A DNA stretch of 64,000 nt. Origin: Pelomonas sp. Root1217. GTDB taxonomy: Bacteria > Pseudomonadota > Gammaproteobacteria > Burkholderiales > Burkholderiaceae_C. Under the pieces are notes generated by a model that saw only the letters and a program-made list of their open reading frames with translations, ran no database searches and had not been told where the DNA came from. The stretch lies in assembly GCF_001425705.1 (NCBI RefSeq), contig NZ_LMDC01000001.1, positions 1-64,000 on the forward strand. The letters are read 5' to 3'. Position numbers and translations under genes: made by a program. Shown here one piece after another: positions 1-8,502 of the stretch. Positions within the stretch are counted from its first letter, which is position 1; each line of letters opens with the position of its first letter.

Positions 1-234
1 CCCGCCAAGAAGGCCGCTCCGGCCAAGAAGGCTGCTGCGCCCAAGAAGGCCGCTGCCAAGCCCGCCGCGAAGCCTGCTGCGAAGCCGGCTGCCAAGAAGG
101 CCGCTGCTCCGAAGAAGGCTGCTGCCAAGCCTGCCCCGGCTGCCAAGCCTGCCGCTGCTGCGACCGCTCCTGCGGCCAAGACGGCTCTGAGCCCGCAAGC
201 TGCCTGGCCCTTCCCGACCGGCAACAAGCCCTAA
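1..234 (+). CDS. Histone H1-like Ala/Lys/Pro-rich DNA-binding protein, C-terminal part
   Basis: The window opens inside a reading frame (frame 1) that ends at TAA 232-234, leaving 77 residues. They consist of imperfect repeats of the PAKKA / AAKPA / APKKA type, which is very basic and disordered, followed by a non-repetitive tail ending in PTGNKP. Such lysine/alanine/proline tails are known from bacterial histone H1-like proteins (HC1/HC2, AlgP-like) that bind DNA non-specifically and compact the nucleoid. The N-terminus lies outside the window, so the overall architecture and length are unknown. The DNA is itself repetitive (aagaaggc-type units), so copy number is likely to vary between strains. 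A strong terminator follows about 60 bases downstream. The family call rests on composition only. Confidence 0.7.
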   Translation, partial: PAKKAAPAKKAAAPKKAAAKPAAKPAAKPAAKKAAAPKKAAAKPAPAAKPAAAATAPAAKTALSPQAAWPFPTGNKP

Positions 235-295
235 CCAGGCGATCCGCTGACTCGCCGCCGAGTGGTTAGTCCACCCGGATCCCGGCGAAGCAGGC

Positions 296-328
296 AACCC
301 GGCCCGAAATTTTCGGCGCCGGGTTTTT
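296..328 (+). terminator. Rho-independent terminator of the histone-like gene
   Basis: The arm aacccggc (296-303) pairs with gccgggtt (318-325). An inner extension ccgaaa / tttcgg closes the loop, and a T-run reaches 328. The structure is nearly symmetric with A residues on the left, but the T-tract favours termination of the plus-strand gene ending at 234. Confidence 0.85.
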
Positions 329-615
329 ATTTCCGGCGTACTTTTCGCAGGGCCGGGATGCATCTGCTAACGGCTTGTCCGGGCGATGCGGCATGGTCCT
401 ACAGGGCCTGCTAACCTGCCGGCCTAAAGTCAATTCCGGGCGCAGACCCCTTGCCTCTCTCCCCGCAGCACGCCAGCGTGTTCCGGCCTGACGTCTGACG
501 TTGGTCGAAGCGCTCAAGTCTCAGGGACTCGCATGGGCTCTGTGCCTTTCCCGTTGGGGATGCGACGAGGCCCATGACGCGGACGGCACCCGTTGGGCAG
601 TCGGAATCGACGCTA
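329..615. other. Intergenic stretch without a recognised gene
   Basis: This lies between the terminator of the histone-like gene and the stop codon of the minus-strand DUF3426 gene. Short frames here have no recognisable domain and overlap one another on both strands. I see no RNA gene, repeat or clear promoter in it. Confidence 0.5.
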
Positions 616-1671
616 TCAGGGGTAGAAGATGTTGACGCTGTAGCCGCTGACCTTCTGGCCACCCGTTCCGAACACCAGGCTCAAGGCCTGCTCAGAATCG
701 GCATTGACCTGCGTCAGCACCGGGTTCAGGGTTTCGGGACCGAGTACACGTCGGGAGAATGCCGCGCCGTTGGCATCGGTCAAGCTCAATTCCACCCAAG
801 GTGCGGCGACGTCCACGCCGGTCTTGTTGCGCAAGGCGAGGCTGAGCTTGTAGCTGCCGGCGCCCACCGGGCTGAGGGCCGTTGATTCGATGCTGAGCGC
901 CTCTATGCGCCGCCACGGCTTGACTTCGCAGCCGGCGGCGCCGCACAGCGCCTTCAATGGCTCGCGCAGGGGCGGGTGCAAGGCGGCGATGGCGTCGCGG
1001 AAGTGCAGCGTCACCTGCAGGGCCAGCAATGTGGCAAGCAAGAGGGATGCGACGCCGAGTGCCACACGCACGGCCGGGCGATTCCAGCGTGCGGTGTTCT
1101 CGGCCTTGCGCATGAACTCGGGCACGGGTTTGCCCGCCGCCTCGGCCTTGCCGGGCTTCTGCAGCCTGGCGGCTTTCGCGGCTTTTGCGGGCTTGCCTGG
1201 CCGCTCCGCCGGCTCGGCCGTGATGGGAGCCATCTCGGCCATCGACGGTTCCGGCCCGACGTCACGCGCCACCATGGGCGGGGACGCGGCAGCCGGCTCG
1301 CCGACGTGGTCGTCCCCTACCCAGTGAGGTTCGGGCCTGACGTCCTGCCGGCCATATTCCGAGGGCCAGCCGGTAGGCAAGGCCTCGGCACGGGGCTCGG
1401 GCTCGGGGGGCGGCAGCCAGTCCGCTGGCGGTGTGTAGGCCGGCGGTGGCGGCGGCGGCGGCAGGGGCTCGGGCTCCGGCACCACGGCGGCCGGCGCATA
1501 TTGTGGCGGCCAGGGCGGCGGCGCATCGTGCTCGATGTCGAACAGCAGTTCGCGGGCGTCGAAGATCTCGGCGCAACGGCCACAGCGCACCCAGCCATCG
1601 GAAACGCGCAGCTGGTCCTCGACGATCCTGAAGATCGTTCCGCAGGCCGTGCAGCGCGTTGCGAGGCTCAT
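616..1671 (-). CDS. Zinc-ribbon and DUF3426 domain membrane protein
   Basis: 351 residues. The N-terminus carries an MJ0042-type zinc ribbon with two CxxC pairs (C7/C10 and C30/C33). A long proline- and alanine-rich linker (about 50-190) is followed by a single membrane segment near 200-222 (LGVASLLLATLLAL) and a C-terminal DUF3426 domain, which is predicted to lie on the far side of the membrane. The architecture is common in beta- and gammaproteobacteria directly after prmA, but the function is not known. The ATG overlaps the prmA stop by four bases (ATGA), so the two are probably translationally coupled, and this is the last gene of the acc-prmA string. No function should be inferred beyond a possible membrane-anchored metal-binding role. 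Confidence 0.85.
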   Translation of the reverse strand: MSLATRCTACGTIFRIVEDQLRVSDGWVRCGRCAEIFDARELLFDIEHDAPPPWPPQYAPAAVVPEPEPLPPPPPPPAYTPPADWLPPPEPEPRAEALPTGWPSEYGRQDVRPEPHWVGDDHVGEPAAASPPMVARDVGPEPSMAEMAPITAEPAERPGKPAKAAKAARLQKPGKAEAAGKPVPEFMRKAENTARWNRPAVRVALGVASLLLATLLALQVTLHFRDAIAALHPPLREPLKALCGAAGCEVKPWRRIEALSIESTALSPVGAGSYKLSLALRNKTGVDVAAPWVELSLTDANGAAFSRRVLGPETLNPVLTQVNADSEQALSLVFGTGGQKVSGYSVNIFYP

Positions 1672-2564
1672 GCCGGTCGTTGGGTCGTCATCAGGATCCA
1701 GCCATCCTCTTCGTCATTGACTTCAAGCGCCAGCCAGGGTGCGTAGGCGGCCTTCAGTTCTTCAGCCTGGCGGCTCAGGATACCGGCCAGGATCAGGTTG
1801 CCGCCGGGCGCGACATGTGCACAGAGCAGTGGTGCGAGCAGCTTCAGCGGCGTGGCCAGGATGTTGGCCATGACCAGCGGGTACTCGCCCCGGGCCAGTT
1901 CTGGCAGGCCGGGTTTCAGCGTGACGCTGTTGGCCGCCGCGTTGTCGCGCGACGAAGTGACGGCGGCCGGGTCGATGTCGACGGCGTCGATGTCACGCGC
2001 GCCGTGCAGGGCCGCACCAATGGCGAGGATGCCGGAGCCACAGCCGTAGTCCAGCACGCGAATCCATGGCTGGGAATGCGTCGCGATCCAGCGCAGGCAC
2101 ATGCGCGTCGTCGGGTGCGTGCCGGTGCCGAAGGCCAGACCGGGGTCCAGGCGCATGACGCGCTGGGCCTGCGGCGGCGCCTCGTGCCAGCTCGGCACGA
2201 TCCAGAACTCGGGCGTGATCTCGACCGGCGCGAACTGGCTTTGCGTCAGGCGCACCCAGTCCTGCTCGGGCACGGCCTGGATGGCTTGTACATGCACATC
2301 TGTAGCCCAGTCCTGGGCCAGGATCAGCGTCGCCGCCTCGGTGGCCTCGGGTTCGGTGGGGAAGAGGGCCTTGACGACCGAGCGCTCCCAGCCGGCTGCG
2401 GGCGCCGGCATGCCGGGTTCGCCAAACAGGGCGTGCTCAGCCTCGGTGTCTGCATCGGCATCCTCCACCGAGACCGCGAGAGCGTCGATCTCCATCAGCG
2501 CATCGCTGACGATCTCGACGTCGGCCTCGCGGCAGACCAGGGCCAGTTCAAACAGATTGCTCAT
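1668..2564 (-). CDS. prmA: Ribosomal protein L11 methyltransferase
   Basis: 298 residues, the usual length for PrmA, which trimethylates lysines and the N-terminus of ribosomal protein L11 using S-adenosylmethionine. The N-terminal substrate-recognition domain (about 1-110) precedes a Rossmann-fold methyltransferase domain with motif I VLDYGCGSGILAIGA and the PrmA-typical DPGLAFGTGTHPTT stretch before it. A conserved MANIL segment lies further on. The frame stays open upstream to about 2906, but that extension is antisense-like read-through of accC. The ATG at 2564 begins MSNLFELAL, matches the family start and overlaps the accC stop by one base (TGATG). It overlaps the downstream DUF3426 gene by four bases. 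The order accB-accC-prmA is classical in proteobacteria. Confidence 0.96.
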   Translation of the reverse strand: MSNLFELALVCREADVEIVSDALMEIDALAVSVEDADADTEAEHALFGEPGMPAPAAGWERSVVKALFPTEPEATEAATLILAQDWATDVHVQAIQAVPEQDWVRLTQSQFAPVEITPEFWIVPSWHEAPPQAQRVMRLDPGLAFGTGTHPTTRMCLRWIATHSQPWIRVLDYGCGSGILAIGAALHGARDIDAVDIDPAAVTSSRDNAAANSVTLKPGLPELARGEYPLVMANILATPLKLLAPLLCAHVAPGGNLILAGILSRQAEELKAAYAPWLALEVNDEEDGWILMTTQRPA

Positions 2565-3913
2565 CAGCGTTTGTGGGCAGCCATCCAGCCTTCGAGGTAA
2601 TGGATGGATGTGCCACCTTCGATGAACTTGGCGTCCGCCATCAGCTCGCGATGCAGCGGGATGTTGGTCTGGATGCCTTCGACGACCGTCTCGCTCAGTG
2701 CGATGCGCATGCGCGCCAATGCCTGCTCGCGCGTGTCGCCGTGGACGATGATCTTGCCGATCATGGAGTCGTAGTTGGGCGGCACGAAGTAGTTCGTGTA
2801 GGCATGCGAGTCCACGCGCACGCCGGGGCCGCCCGGCGCGTGCCACATCGTGATGCGGCCGGGCGAGGGCACGAACTTGACCGGGTCTTCGGCATTGATG
2901 CGGCATTCGATGGCGTGGCCGCGCATCTCGATCTGGCGCTGTGTGAACGGCAGCTTTTCGCCGGCTGCGATCTTGATCTGCTGCTGCACGATGTCGATGC
3001 CGGTGACCATCTCGGTGACCGGGTGCTCCACCTGCACGCGCGTGTTCATCTCGATGAAATAGAACTCGCCGTTCTCGTACAGGAACTCGAAGGTGCCGGC
3101 GCCGCGGTAGCCCATCTTCTTGCAGGCAGCGGCGCAGCGGTCGCCGACCTTCTCGATGTTGCGGCGGGGAATGCCGGGCGCCGGCGCTTCCTCGATGATC
3201 TTCTGGTGGCGGCGCTGCATGGAGCAGTCGCGCTCGCCCAGCCAGACAGCGTTCTTGAAGGTGTCGGCGAGGATCTGGATTTCCACATGACGTGGGTTCT
3301 CCAGGAACTTCTCCATGTAGACCTCGGGGTTGCCGAAGGCCGCACCCGCTTCGGCGCGTGTCGTCTGCACCGCGTGCACCAGAGCCGCCTCGGTGTGCAC
3401 GACGCGCATGCCGCGCCCGCCGCCGCCGCCGGCCGCCTTGATGATGACGGGGTAGCCCACCGATCGGGCGATCTTGATGATCTCCTTCGGGTCCTCGGGC
3501 AGGGCGCCTTCGGAGCCGGGCACGCAGGGCACGCCGGCGCGGATCATGGCCTGCTTGGCCGAGACCTTGTCTCCCATCAGGCGGATGGACTCAGGCGTTG
3601 GGCCGATGAAGGTAAAGCCGCTGCGCTCGACGCGCTCGGCGAAGTCGGCGTTCTCGCTGAGGAAGCCGTACCCGGGGTGGATGGCTTCAGCGTCCGTCAC
3701 CTCGGCCGTCGCAATGATGGCCGGCATGCTGAGGTAGCTCTGGGCCGAGGGCGCCGGGCCAATGCAGACGGCCTCGTCGGCGAGGCGCACATATTTGGCG
3801 TCGCGATCGGCTTCTGAATAGACGACGACGGACTTGATGCCGAGTTCTCGGCACGCTCGTTGAATGCGCAGAGCGATCTCTCCGCGATTCGCAATAAGGA
3901 CCTTCTTAAACAT
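2564..3913 (-). CDS. accC: Acetyl-CoA carboxylase, biotin carboxylase subunit
   Basis: 449 residues, matching AccC. It uses ATP and bicarbonate to carboxylate the biotin on AccB, the first half of malonyl-CoA synthesis for fatty acids. The N-terminal domain starts [17 protein letters not shown]. The ATP-grasp domain carries the glycine-rich loop [11 protein letters not shown] (about 159-169), and the catalytic region shows [14 protein letters not shown]. The C-terminal domain begins after RINAEDP. accB lies nine bases upstream and prmA overlaps downstream, so accB-accC-prmA is one transcription unit. Nothing is unusual in length or active-site residues. Confidence 0.98.
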   Translation of the reverse strand: MFKKVLIANRGEIALRIQRACRELGIKSVVVYSEADRDAKYVRLADEAVCIGPAPSAQSYLSMPAIIATAEVTDAEAIHPGYGFLSENADFAERVERSGFTFIGPTPESIRLMGDKVSAKQAMIRAGVPCVPGSEGALPEDPKEIIKIARSVGYPVIIKAAGGGGGRGMRVVHTEAALVHAVQTTRAEAGAAFGNPEVYMEKFLENPRHVEIQILADTFKNAVWLGERDCSMQRRHQKIIEEAPAPGIPRRNIEKVGDRCAAACKKMGYRGAGTFEFLYENGEFYFIEMNTRVQVEHPVTEMVTGIDIVQQQIKIAAGEKLPFTQRQIEMRGHAIECRINAEDPVKFVPSPGRITMWHAPGGPGVRVDSHAYTNYFVPPNYDSMIGKIIVHGDTREQALARMRIALSETVVEGIQTNIPLHRELMADAKFIEGGTSIHYLEGWMAAHKR

Positions 3914-3922
3914 CGAGTGGCC

Positions 3923-4381
3923 TCACTCGATCACGAACAGCGGTTGTCCGAACTCTACGGCCTGGCCGTTCTCGCACATGACCTTGGTGATCGTGCCGCT
4001 CTTGTCGGCTTCGATCTCATTCATGATCTTCATCGCTTCGATGATGCAGATGGCTTCGCCTTCCTTGACCTGCTGGCCAACGTCGGCAAACGGCTTGGCG
4101 TTGGGGCTGGACGCACGGTAGAAGGTGCCGACCATCGGCGACTTGACGATATGGCCGGTCTCGACCGGCGCGGCGGCCGGGGCCGCTGCGGCGGCGGGCA
4201 TGGCGACCTGGGCCGGTGCATGGGCGACGGGAGCGGCGGCGTAGACCGGCTGCATGGCCACGGCGGCGGCCGGGTCAGCCTTGACGATGCGGACCTTGCC
4301 GTCGGCCTCGGTGATTTCCAGTTCGGAAATATTGGATTCCGAAACCAGGTCGATCAGGGTTTTGAGCTTGCGAAGGTCCAT
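3923..4381 (-). CDS. accB: Acetyl-CoA carboxylase, biotin carboxyl carrier protein
   Basis: 152 residues. The N-terminal part ([13 protein letters not shown]...) is followed by an alanine/proline-rich swinging linker (about 37-73) and the C-terminal biotinyl domain. The biotin attachment motif EAMKIMNE places the modified lysine at residue 118. AccB carries biotin between AccC and the AccA/AccD carboxyltransferase, which are not in this window. It lies directly upstream of accC and 60 bases downstream of aroQ, an arrangement typical of proteobacteria. Confidence 0.98.
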   Translation of the reverse strand: MDLRKLKTLIDLVSESNISELEITEADGKVRIVKADPAAAVAMQPVYAAAPVAHAPAQVAMPAAAAAPAAAPVETGHIVKSPMVGTFYRASSPNAKPFADVGQQVKEGEAICIIEAMKIMNEIEADKSGTITKVMCENGQAVEFGQPLFVIE

Positions 4382-4441
4382 CTTGGCTCCAGGCGGTGTT
4401 GTTGTTGTGGGGGAAGAGAAAAAGCGGCGCGAGACCGGAGG

Positions 4442-4888
4442 TCAGGCGCCAGCTTCCAACGATTCGAGGGCGTGGCGCAGCGCAAGGCGGTAGCCGTTGG
4501 CGCCGAGGCCGCAGATGACGCCCACCGCCAGCTCACTCATATAGCTGTGGTGGCGGAAGGCTTCGCGGCGGTGGATGTTCGACAAATGAACTTCGATGAA
4601 GGGCAGGGCCACAGCCGCCAGCGCGTCACGGATGGCGACACTGGTGTGGGTGTAGGCGGCCGGATTGATGATGATGAAGCGCGTGCCGTCGGTGCGCGCA
4701 GCCTGGATGCGGTCGACCAATGCTCCCTCGTGGTTGCTCTGGAAGCTGTTCAGCGTGGCGCCGGCATCCGTGGCGATCTTGCCGAGTTCGGCATCGATCT
4801 GCGCGAGAGTCTGCGCGCCGTAGACCTCGGGCTCGCGGGTGCCGAGCAGGTTGAGGTTGGGGCCATGCAGGACGAGAACTTGCATCAA
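4442..4888 (-). CDS. aroQ: Type II 3-dehydroquinate dehydratase
   Basis: 148 residues, the usual size of the dodecameric type II enzyme that converts 3-dehydroquinate to 3-dehydroshikimate in the shikimate pathway. Visible signatures are [17 protein letters not shown] (with the catalytic arginine and tyrosine loop), NPAAYTHTS, and [17 protein letters not shown], followed by the terminal GANGY segment. It heads the aroQ-accB-accC group. Another shikimate gene, aroE, lies 2 kb upstream on the same strand. The 116 bases before its start may hold a promoter, although no convincing -35/-10 pair was found. Confidence 0.97.
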   Translation of the reverse strand: MMQVLVLHGPNLNLLGTREPEVYGAQTLAQIDAELGKIATDAGATLNSFQSNHEGALVDRIQAARTDGTRFIIINPAAYTHTSVAIRDALAAVALPFIEVHLSNIHRREAFRHHSYMSELAVGVICGLGANGYRLALRHALESLEAGA

Positions 4889-5004
4889 ACATGTGGCGGC
4901 GCGCCTGCCCGAAGGTCTAGAGAGTCGCTACTAAATTGAGGAAGGGCGAACTTTACGCGTTTTGGACCCGATTTCCTGCTGGATAGGGAAATTCTCGGGT
5001 CGCT

Positions 5005-5526
5005 TCAGCTTTGAGCCAATTGGCGCAGTTCTTCCAGGCGACTCACGCCAAGTCGCCGCCAACTGATCTCGCCGGTCTGATCGAAAACGACGGAAAACGG
5101 CAGGCCGCCGGCTGGGTTGCCCAGCTCGCGCACGAGGCTCAGGCCTTCCGGCCCGGCCAGCGCCACGGCGAAGTCCAGCGGTGTCTTCTGCAGGAAGGCC
5201 TTGACCGGCCCGGCCTGGTCCACCGCCAGGCCCAGAACCTGCCAGCCCTTTCCCTTGGCCTCCTTGTAGAACTGGTTGATCTCCGGCAGTTCCTTGATGC
5301 AGGGCGGGCACCAGGTGGCCCAGAAATTGACCAGCAGGGGCTGGCCACGCCAGCGGGCGACGTCCAGATCGCTACCGTCCAGAGCAGGGAAGTGCCGCGC
5401 CCAGAATGCTTGGGCGACGGCGGAAGCGACCGGTGGGTTCAGCTTGCGCCAGGCGAAAGCGGCACCCAGCGCTGCGGCCCCGGCGCCGGCGCCGGCCAGG
5501 ATCAGGCGGCGGTTGATGGGCGTCAT
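5005..5526 (-). CDS. TlpA-like thiol:disulfide oxidoreductase
   Basis: 173 residues. An N-terminal membrane anchor or signal (INRRLILAGAGAGAAALGAA) is followed by a thioredoxin-like domain with the redox motif WCPPC inside FWATWCPPCIKEL and a cis-proline region GGLPFSVVF. Such periplasmic reductases of the TlpA/ResA class reduce cysteines of client proteins, for example in cytochrome c or oxidase maturation. The client here is not known. The ATG at 5526 overlaps the stop of the upstream unknown gene by four bases; the longer open frame to 5883 is antisense-type read-through. It is the last gene of the overlapping string that starts at 11139. Confidence 0.9.
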   Translation of the reverse strand: MTPINRRLILAGAGAGAAALGAAFAWRKLNPPVASAVAQAFWARHFPALDGSDLDVARWRGQPLLVNFWATWCPPCIKELPEINQFYKEAKGKGWQVLGLAVDQAGPVKAFLQKTPLDFAVALAGPEGLSLVRELGNPAGGLPFSVVFDQTGEISWRRLGVSRLEELRQLAQS

Positions 5527-6113
5527 TCGGCGGCGTCCAGCAGGTTTTGCAGCGCGGCGAGGTCGCCGCGCTCGGTCATGCCACGCGCGTCGGGCTTGAG
5601 AGCGCCGCGCAGATCGTCGAAGTCCAGGATCGTCAGGCAAAGAGTCACCCGCTCGCCCAAGGCGGCGCAGGGCGCGTCGAGGATGAGCATGTCGACCTGG
5701 CGCCCGCGGCCGGCTGTGGTCTCGGCCACGTCGAAGTTGATGCCGCGATCCAGCAACGCGATCTCGGCGGCCTTGCTGTCGTCGCAGTACAGCTGCAGGT
5801 GCACGTTGGACAGCCTCGTCGCCGTGCCGCGCCAGACAGCGCCGGTGAGATGCGGGCGGAACTCCGCCAGCCGCGCCATCCATTGCGCGGCCAGTTCACG
5901 CAGGGCACGCAGCTCGGCCGGCTGGGTGTCGGCATGGAAGATGGCGATGTGCTCGCGCACCGCGTCCTCCACTTCGTCGTTGCCGGGCAGGGCGGCGCGC
6001 GGCGCGCCCAGATCGCGCGCGGCGCGCTGCTTGGCGGGCCCCCAGTCCATGCCTTCATCGACGATGAGCCGCGCGGCCACGGCAGCAATCTCGGCGGCGA
6101 TGCCTTCACTCAT
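5523..6113 (-). CDS. Conserved protein of unknown function
   Basis: 196 residues with no signal peptide or membrane segment. The N-terminal third contains LIVDEGMDWGPAKQRAARDLG and EDAVREHIAIFH, and the middle holds HLTGAVWRGTATRLSNVHL followed by an acidic CDDSKAAEIALLDRG segment. I recall Burkholderiales homologues at this place being labelled UDP-N-acetylmuramate--alanine ligase. That label is not supported: the protein is far too short and lacks the P-loop of Mur ligases. The WRGTATRLSNVH-(x)n-CDDSK pattern could suggest a nucleotidyltransferase-like fold, but this is a guess. Start and stop both overlap neighbouring genes by four bases (mtgA upstream, the TlpA-like gene downstream), so it is translationally tied to cell-wall and redox genes. 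Confidence 0.8.
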   Translation of the reverse strand: MSEGIAAEIAAVAARLIVDEGMDWGPAKQRAARDLGAPRAALPGNDEVEDAVREHIAIFHADTQPAELRALRELAAQWMARLAEFRPHLTGAVWRGTATRLSNVHLQLYCDDSKAAEIALLDRGINFDVAETTAGRGRQVDMLILDAPCAALGERVTLCLTILDFDDLRGALKPDARGMTERGDLAALQNLLDAAE

Positions 6114-6838
6114 GGCAGTTGGGCGCTGTTCATGCGGCTGGTGATGATGCCAGCCCGCCCCATCACATAGGCCGACCCCGGCTGGCGTTCGAAGCGCTTG
6201 GGCGCCGGCAGCATCACCGCCAGGCGTGCGGCCTCGAAGGCGCCGAGGCGGGCGGCATCGGTGTGGAAGTAGTGCCGCGCGGCGGCCTGGGCGCCGAACA
6301 GGCCTTCGCCCCATTCGACACTGTTCAGATAGATCTCCAGGATGCGGCGCTTGTCGAGCAGGGCCTCCAGCATCAGCGTCAGGATGAGTTCCTGGCCCTT
6401 GCGCAGCAAGGTGCGCTCGCCGGAAAGAAAGAGGTTCTTGGCCAGCTGCTGGGTGATGGTCGAGCCGCCAATGACCTTGGCGGTGGGCTTGCCGCGCGCT
6501 TCGGCACGGGCCTGCGCCTTCTCGTTCTTCTTCCAGGCGCCCTTGAGCGCCTCCCAGTCGACGCCACCATGCTCGGCAAAGGAATCGTCCTCGCTGGCGA
6601 TGACGGCGCGCTTGAGCGTGGTGGGCAACTGGGCGTCGCTCACCCATTGCTGGCTCCAGGCGACCTGCTGCTTCTCCTTCAGCAGGCGCACCACCTCGCT
6701 GCGCTGGAAGCTGGTCGACTGCGGCGCGATGAAACGCATCAACGCGATGCGGCCGGCAAACCAGAGCTGCAGGCACAGCACCGCCAGCGCCAGCACGGCG
6801 AGCAGGCGGCCCAAATGGTTGAACATTGGGCGGATCAC
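6110..6838 (-). CDS. mtgA: Monofunctional peptidoglycan glycosyltransferase
   Basis: 242 residues from a GTG at 6838, which overlaps the aroE stop by four bases (GTGA), the coupling style of the whole string. An ATG at 6826 (MFNHLGRLL) is the alternative. A transmembrane helix (LLAVLALAVLCLQLWFAG) anchors the protein in the inner membrane. The GT51 domain follows, with the catalytic glutamate motif SEDDSFAEHGGVDW and the second motif GGSTITQQLAKNLFL. MtgA polymerises lipid II into glycan strands without a transpeptidase domain. Confidence 0.95.
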   Translation of the reverse strand: MIRPMFNHLGRLLAVLALAVLCLQLWFAGRIALMRFIAPQSTSFQRSEVVRLLKEKQQVAWSQQWVSDAQLPTTLKRAVIASEDDSFAEHGGVDWEALKGAWKKNEKAQARAEARGKPTAKVIGGSTITQQLAKNLFLSGERTLLRKGQELILTLMLEALLDKRRILEIYLNSVEWGEGLFGAQAAARHYFHTDAARLGAFEAARLAVMLPAPKRFERQPGSAYVMGRAGIITSRMNSAQLP

Positions 6839-7650
6839 AGTGCTGCCCTCAGGGCCTTCAGCACCGCCGCAGTGTCCGGCCGCACGCCACGCCAGAAGAA
6901 AAAGGCCTCGGCCGCCTGCTCAACGAGCATGCCCAGGCCGTCGCGGGGCTCGGCGCCGTGGGCGGCGGCCCAATCCAGGAAGCCTTGGGCCTTGGGCCCG
7001 TACATCATGTCCAGCGCCAGCGCGCCGCGGCCCAGCACGCGGGCATCGACCGGCGAGGCCGCGCCGGCCAGGCTGGTGCTGGTGGCGTTGATGACGATGT
7101 CTTGCGCAGCGGGTGCCTCCGCCAACGTGACAGCAGCGAGGGGGACGCCCAGGTCGGCGTGGCTGGCCACCAAGGCCTGGGCCTTGTCCACCGAGCGGTT
7201 GGCGATGGTGATGCGCCCCGGCTTGCCAGCGATTAGGCTGCCCAGCACGCCGGCCGCTGCGCCTCCGGCGCCCACCAGCAGCACCTGCAGGCCTTCCAGC
7301 GGCCGGCGGGCGTTGCGCTGGATGTCGTTGACGAGACCGACGCCGTCGGTGTTGTCGCCCACCCAGCCCCCTTCGTCGAAGCGCAGCGTGTTGACGGCGC
7401 AGGCCAGCGCGGCGCGTTCCGTATGCTCGGTGGCCAGCGCAAAGGCATCGAACTTGAAGGGCACGGTGATGTTGCAGCCCTTGGCGCCCGCAGCGGCGAA
7501 GGCGCGCAGGGTGGGCTCGAAGGCATCCAGCGGCGCGAGCAGCCGCTCATAGATGAGCTGCTGCCCCGTCTGCTCCGCAAACATCGCATGGATGGCCGGC
7601 GAGCGGCTGTGCTCGACCGGGTTGCCGACGACGGCATATCGATCAGTCAT
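6835..7650 (-). CDS. aroE: Shikimate dehydrogenase
   Basis: 271 residues. It reduces 3-dehydroshikimate to shikimate with NADPH. The substrate-binding domain shows EHSRSPAIHAMFAEQTG and NITVPFKFDA with the catalytic lysine. The NADP-binding domain has the glycine-rich VGAGGAAAGVLG, and the conserved GDNTDGVGL is present. It sits between the TonB-like gene and mtgA with four-base overlaps on both sides (ATGA upstream, GTGA downstream). Confidence 0.97.
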   Translation of the reverse strand: MTDRYAVVGNPVEHSRSPAIHAMFAEQTGQQLIYERLLAPLDAFEPTLRAFAAAGAKGCNITVPFKFDAFALATEHTERAALACAVNTLRFDEGGWVGDNTDGVGLVNDIQRNARRPLEGLQVLLVGAGGAAAGVLGSLIAGKPGRITIANRSVDKAQALVASHADLGVPLAAVTLAEAPAAQDIVINATSTSLAGAASPVDARVLGRGALALDMMYGPKAQGFLDWAAAHGAEPRDGLGMLVEQAAEAFFFWRGVRPDTAAVLKALRAAL

Positions 7651-8501
7651 TGCGGCTGCCCCTGCAAGGTCGTTTCCAGGCTCTCGTCACGCGTGAACTT
7701 GAAGCGTGATGTGATGACCAGCACCTCGGCACCCCGCAGCATCTCCTTGCTGAAATTGCCGAAGGGCGAGGCCGCCTGCACGATGGCAACGGCACGCTTG
7801 TCCAGCGTCGGGTTGCCGCTGGAGGCGACGATCTCGGTTTCGATGACGCGGCCCTTGTGGTCGATATGGATGTTCATCGTCAGTTCGCCATAAAGCTTCT
7901 TGCCGCGCGCTTCGGGGAAGTCGCGCGTGCCTCGCTCCTCGATGCGGCGGCGCAGGCCGTCGTAGTACTGGGCGTAGACCACCTCGCGCGTGGCCGGGCT
8001 GACGTAGCGCTTGCGCGGCCGGGCGCTCTCGTCGTTGACGCGCTTCTCGATCTCGGCGAGCAGGTCGACGAGCTGGCGGCGTTTCTCGGCCAGGGCGCGC
8101 TCGGCGGCGTCGGTCTTTTCACGCCTGGGGTCGGGCGGGGGCAGCAGGGCCAGCTCGCGCCTTACCTGGGTCAGCAGCTGCTGTTGCTGCTGCTGCAACT
8201 GGGCGATCTGCGAGCTTTGTGCCTCGGCCGCATCGCCCACTTCGCTTTGCCGCGCCGGTGGCAGTGGCGAGGTCGCGCGCCCGGTTTCCATGTTGCCGCC
8301 ACCAGCCAGATTGGCCTGGGCGAGGGCCTGGGCCTTGACGGGCGCCTCATTGGAGCGCGTGTTGACGAGCACCACCTCCAGTGGCGTGTCTTGAAAGATG
8401 CGGTTGAAAGCCTCGGGCGCGGCGATGCGCATGAACATCAGCGCGATATGCACGCCGAGTGAAAACGCGAGCGCGATCTGCAGCGTGCTCGGGCGGCGCA
8501 T
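7647..8501 (-). CDS. TonB-like C-terminal domain protein
   Basis: 284 residues. A single N-terminal membrane helix (LQIALAFSLGVHIALMFM) is followed by a conserved strand region (DTPLEVVLVNTRSNEAPVKA), a glutamine-rich coiled-coil stretch (QLQQQQQQLLTQVRREL) and a charged helical part to about 170. The C-terminal TonB domain reads YGELTMNIHIDHKGRVIETEI...SSGNPTLDKRAV. TonB proteins couple inner-membrane proton motive force to outer-membrane transporters. No exbB/exbD or TonB-dependent receptor lies nearby, so a dedicated role is not shown. Its stop overlaps aroE by four bases, and its ATG is one base after the RNase gene stop. Confidence 0.88.
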   Translation of the reverse strand: MRRPSTLQIALAFSLGVHIALMFMRIAAPEAFNRIFQDTPLEVVLVNTRSNEAPVKAQALAQANLAGGGNMETGRATSPLPPARQSEVGDAAEAQSSQIAQLQQQQQQLLTQVRRELALLPPPDPRREKTDAAERALAEKRRQLVDLLAEIEKRVNDESARPRKRYVSPATREVVYAQYYDGLRRRIEERGTRDFPEARGKKLYGELTMNIHIDHKGRVIETEIVASSGNPTLDKRAVAIVQAASPFGNFSKEMLRGAEVLVITSRFKFTRDESLETTLQGQPQ

Positions 8502-8502
8502 G

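Noticed and set aside
1..230. A tandem repeat or CRISPR-like array at the window start
   Set aside because: The repetition is the codon pattern of a Lys/Ala/Pro-rich protein in one continuous frame, with no conserved spacer structure.
2565..2906. N-terminal extension of the prmA frame
   Set aside because: It overlaps accC in another frame, and PrmA homologues start at MSNLFEL; the TGATG junction at 2562-2566 fixes the start.
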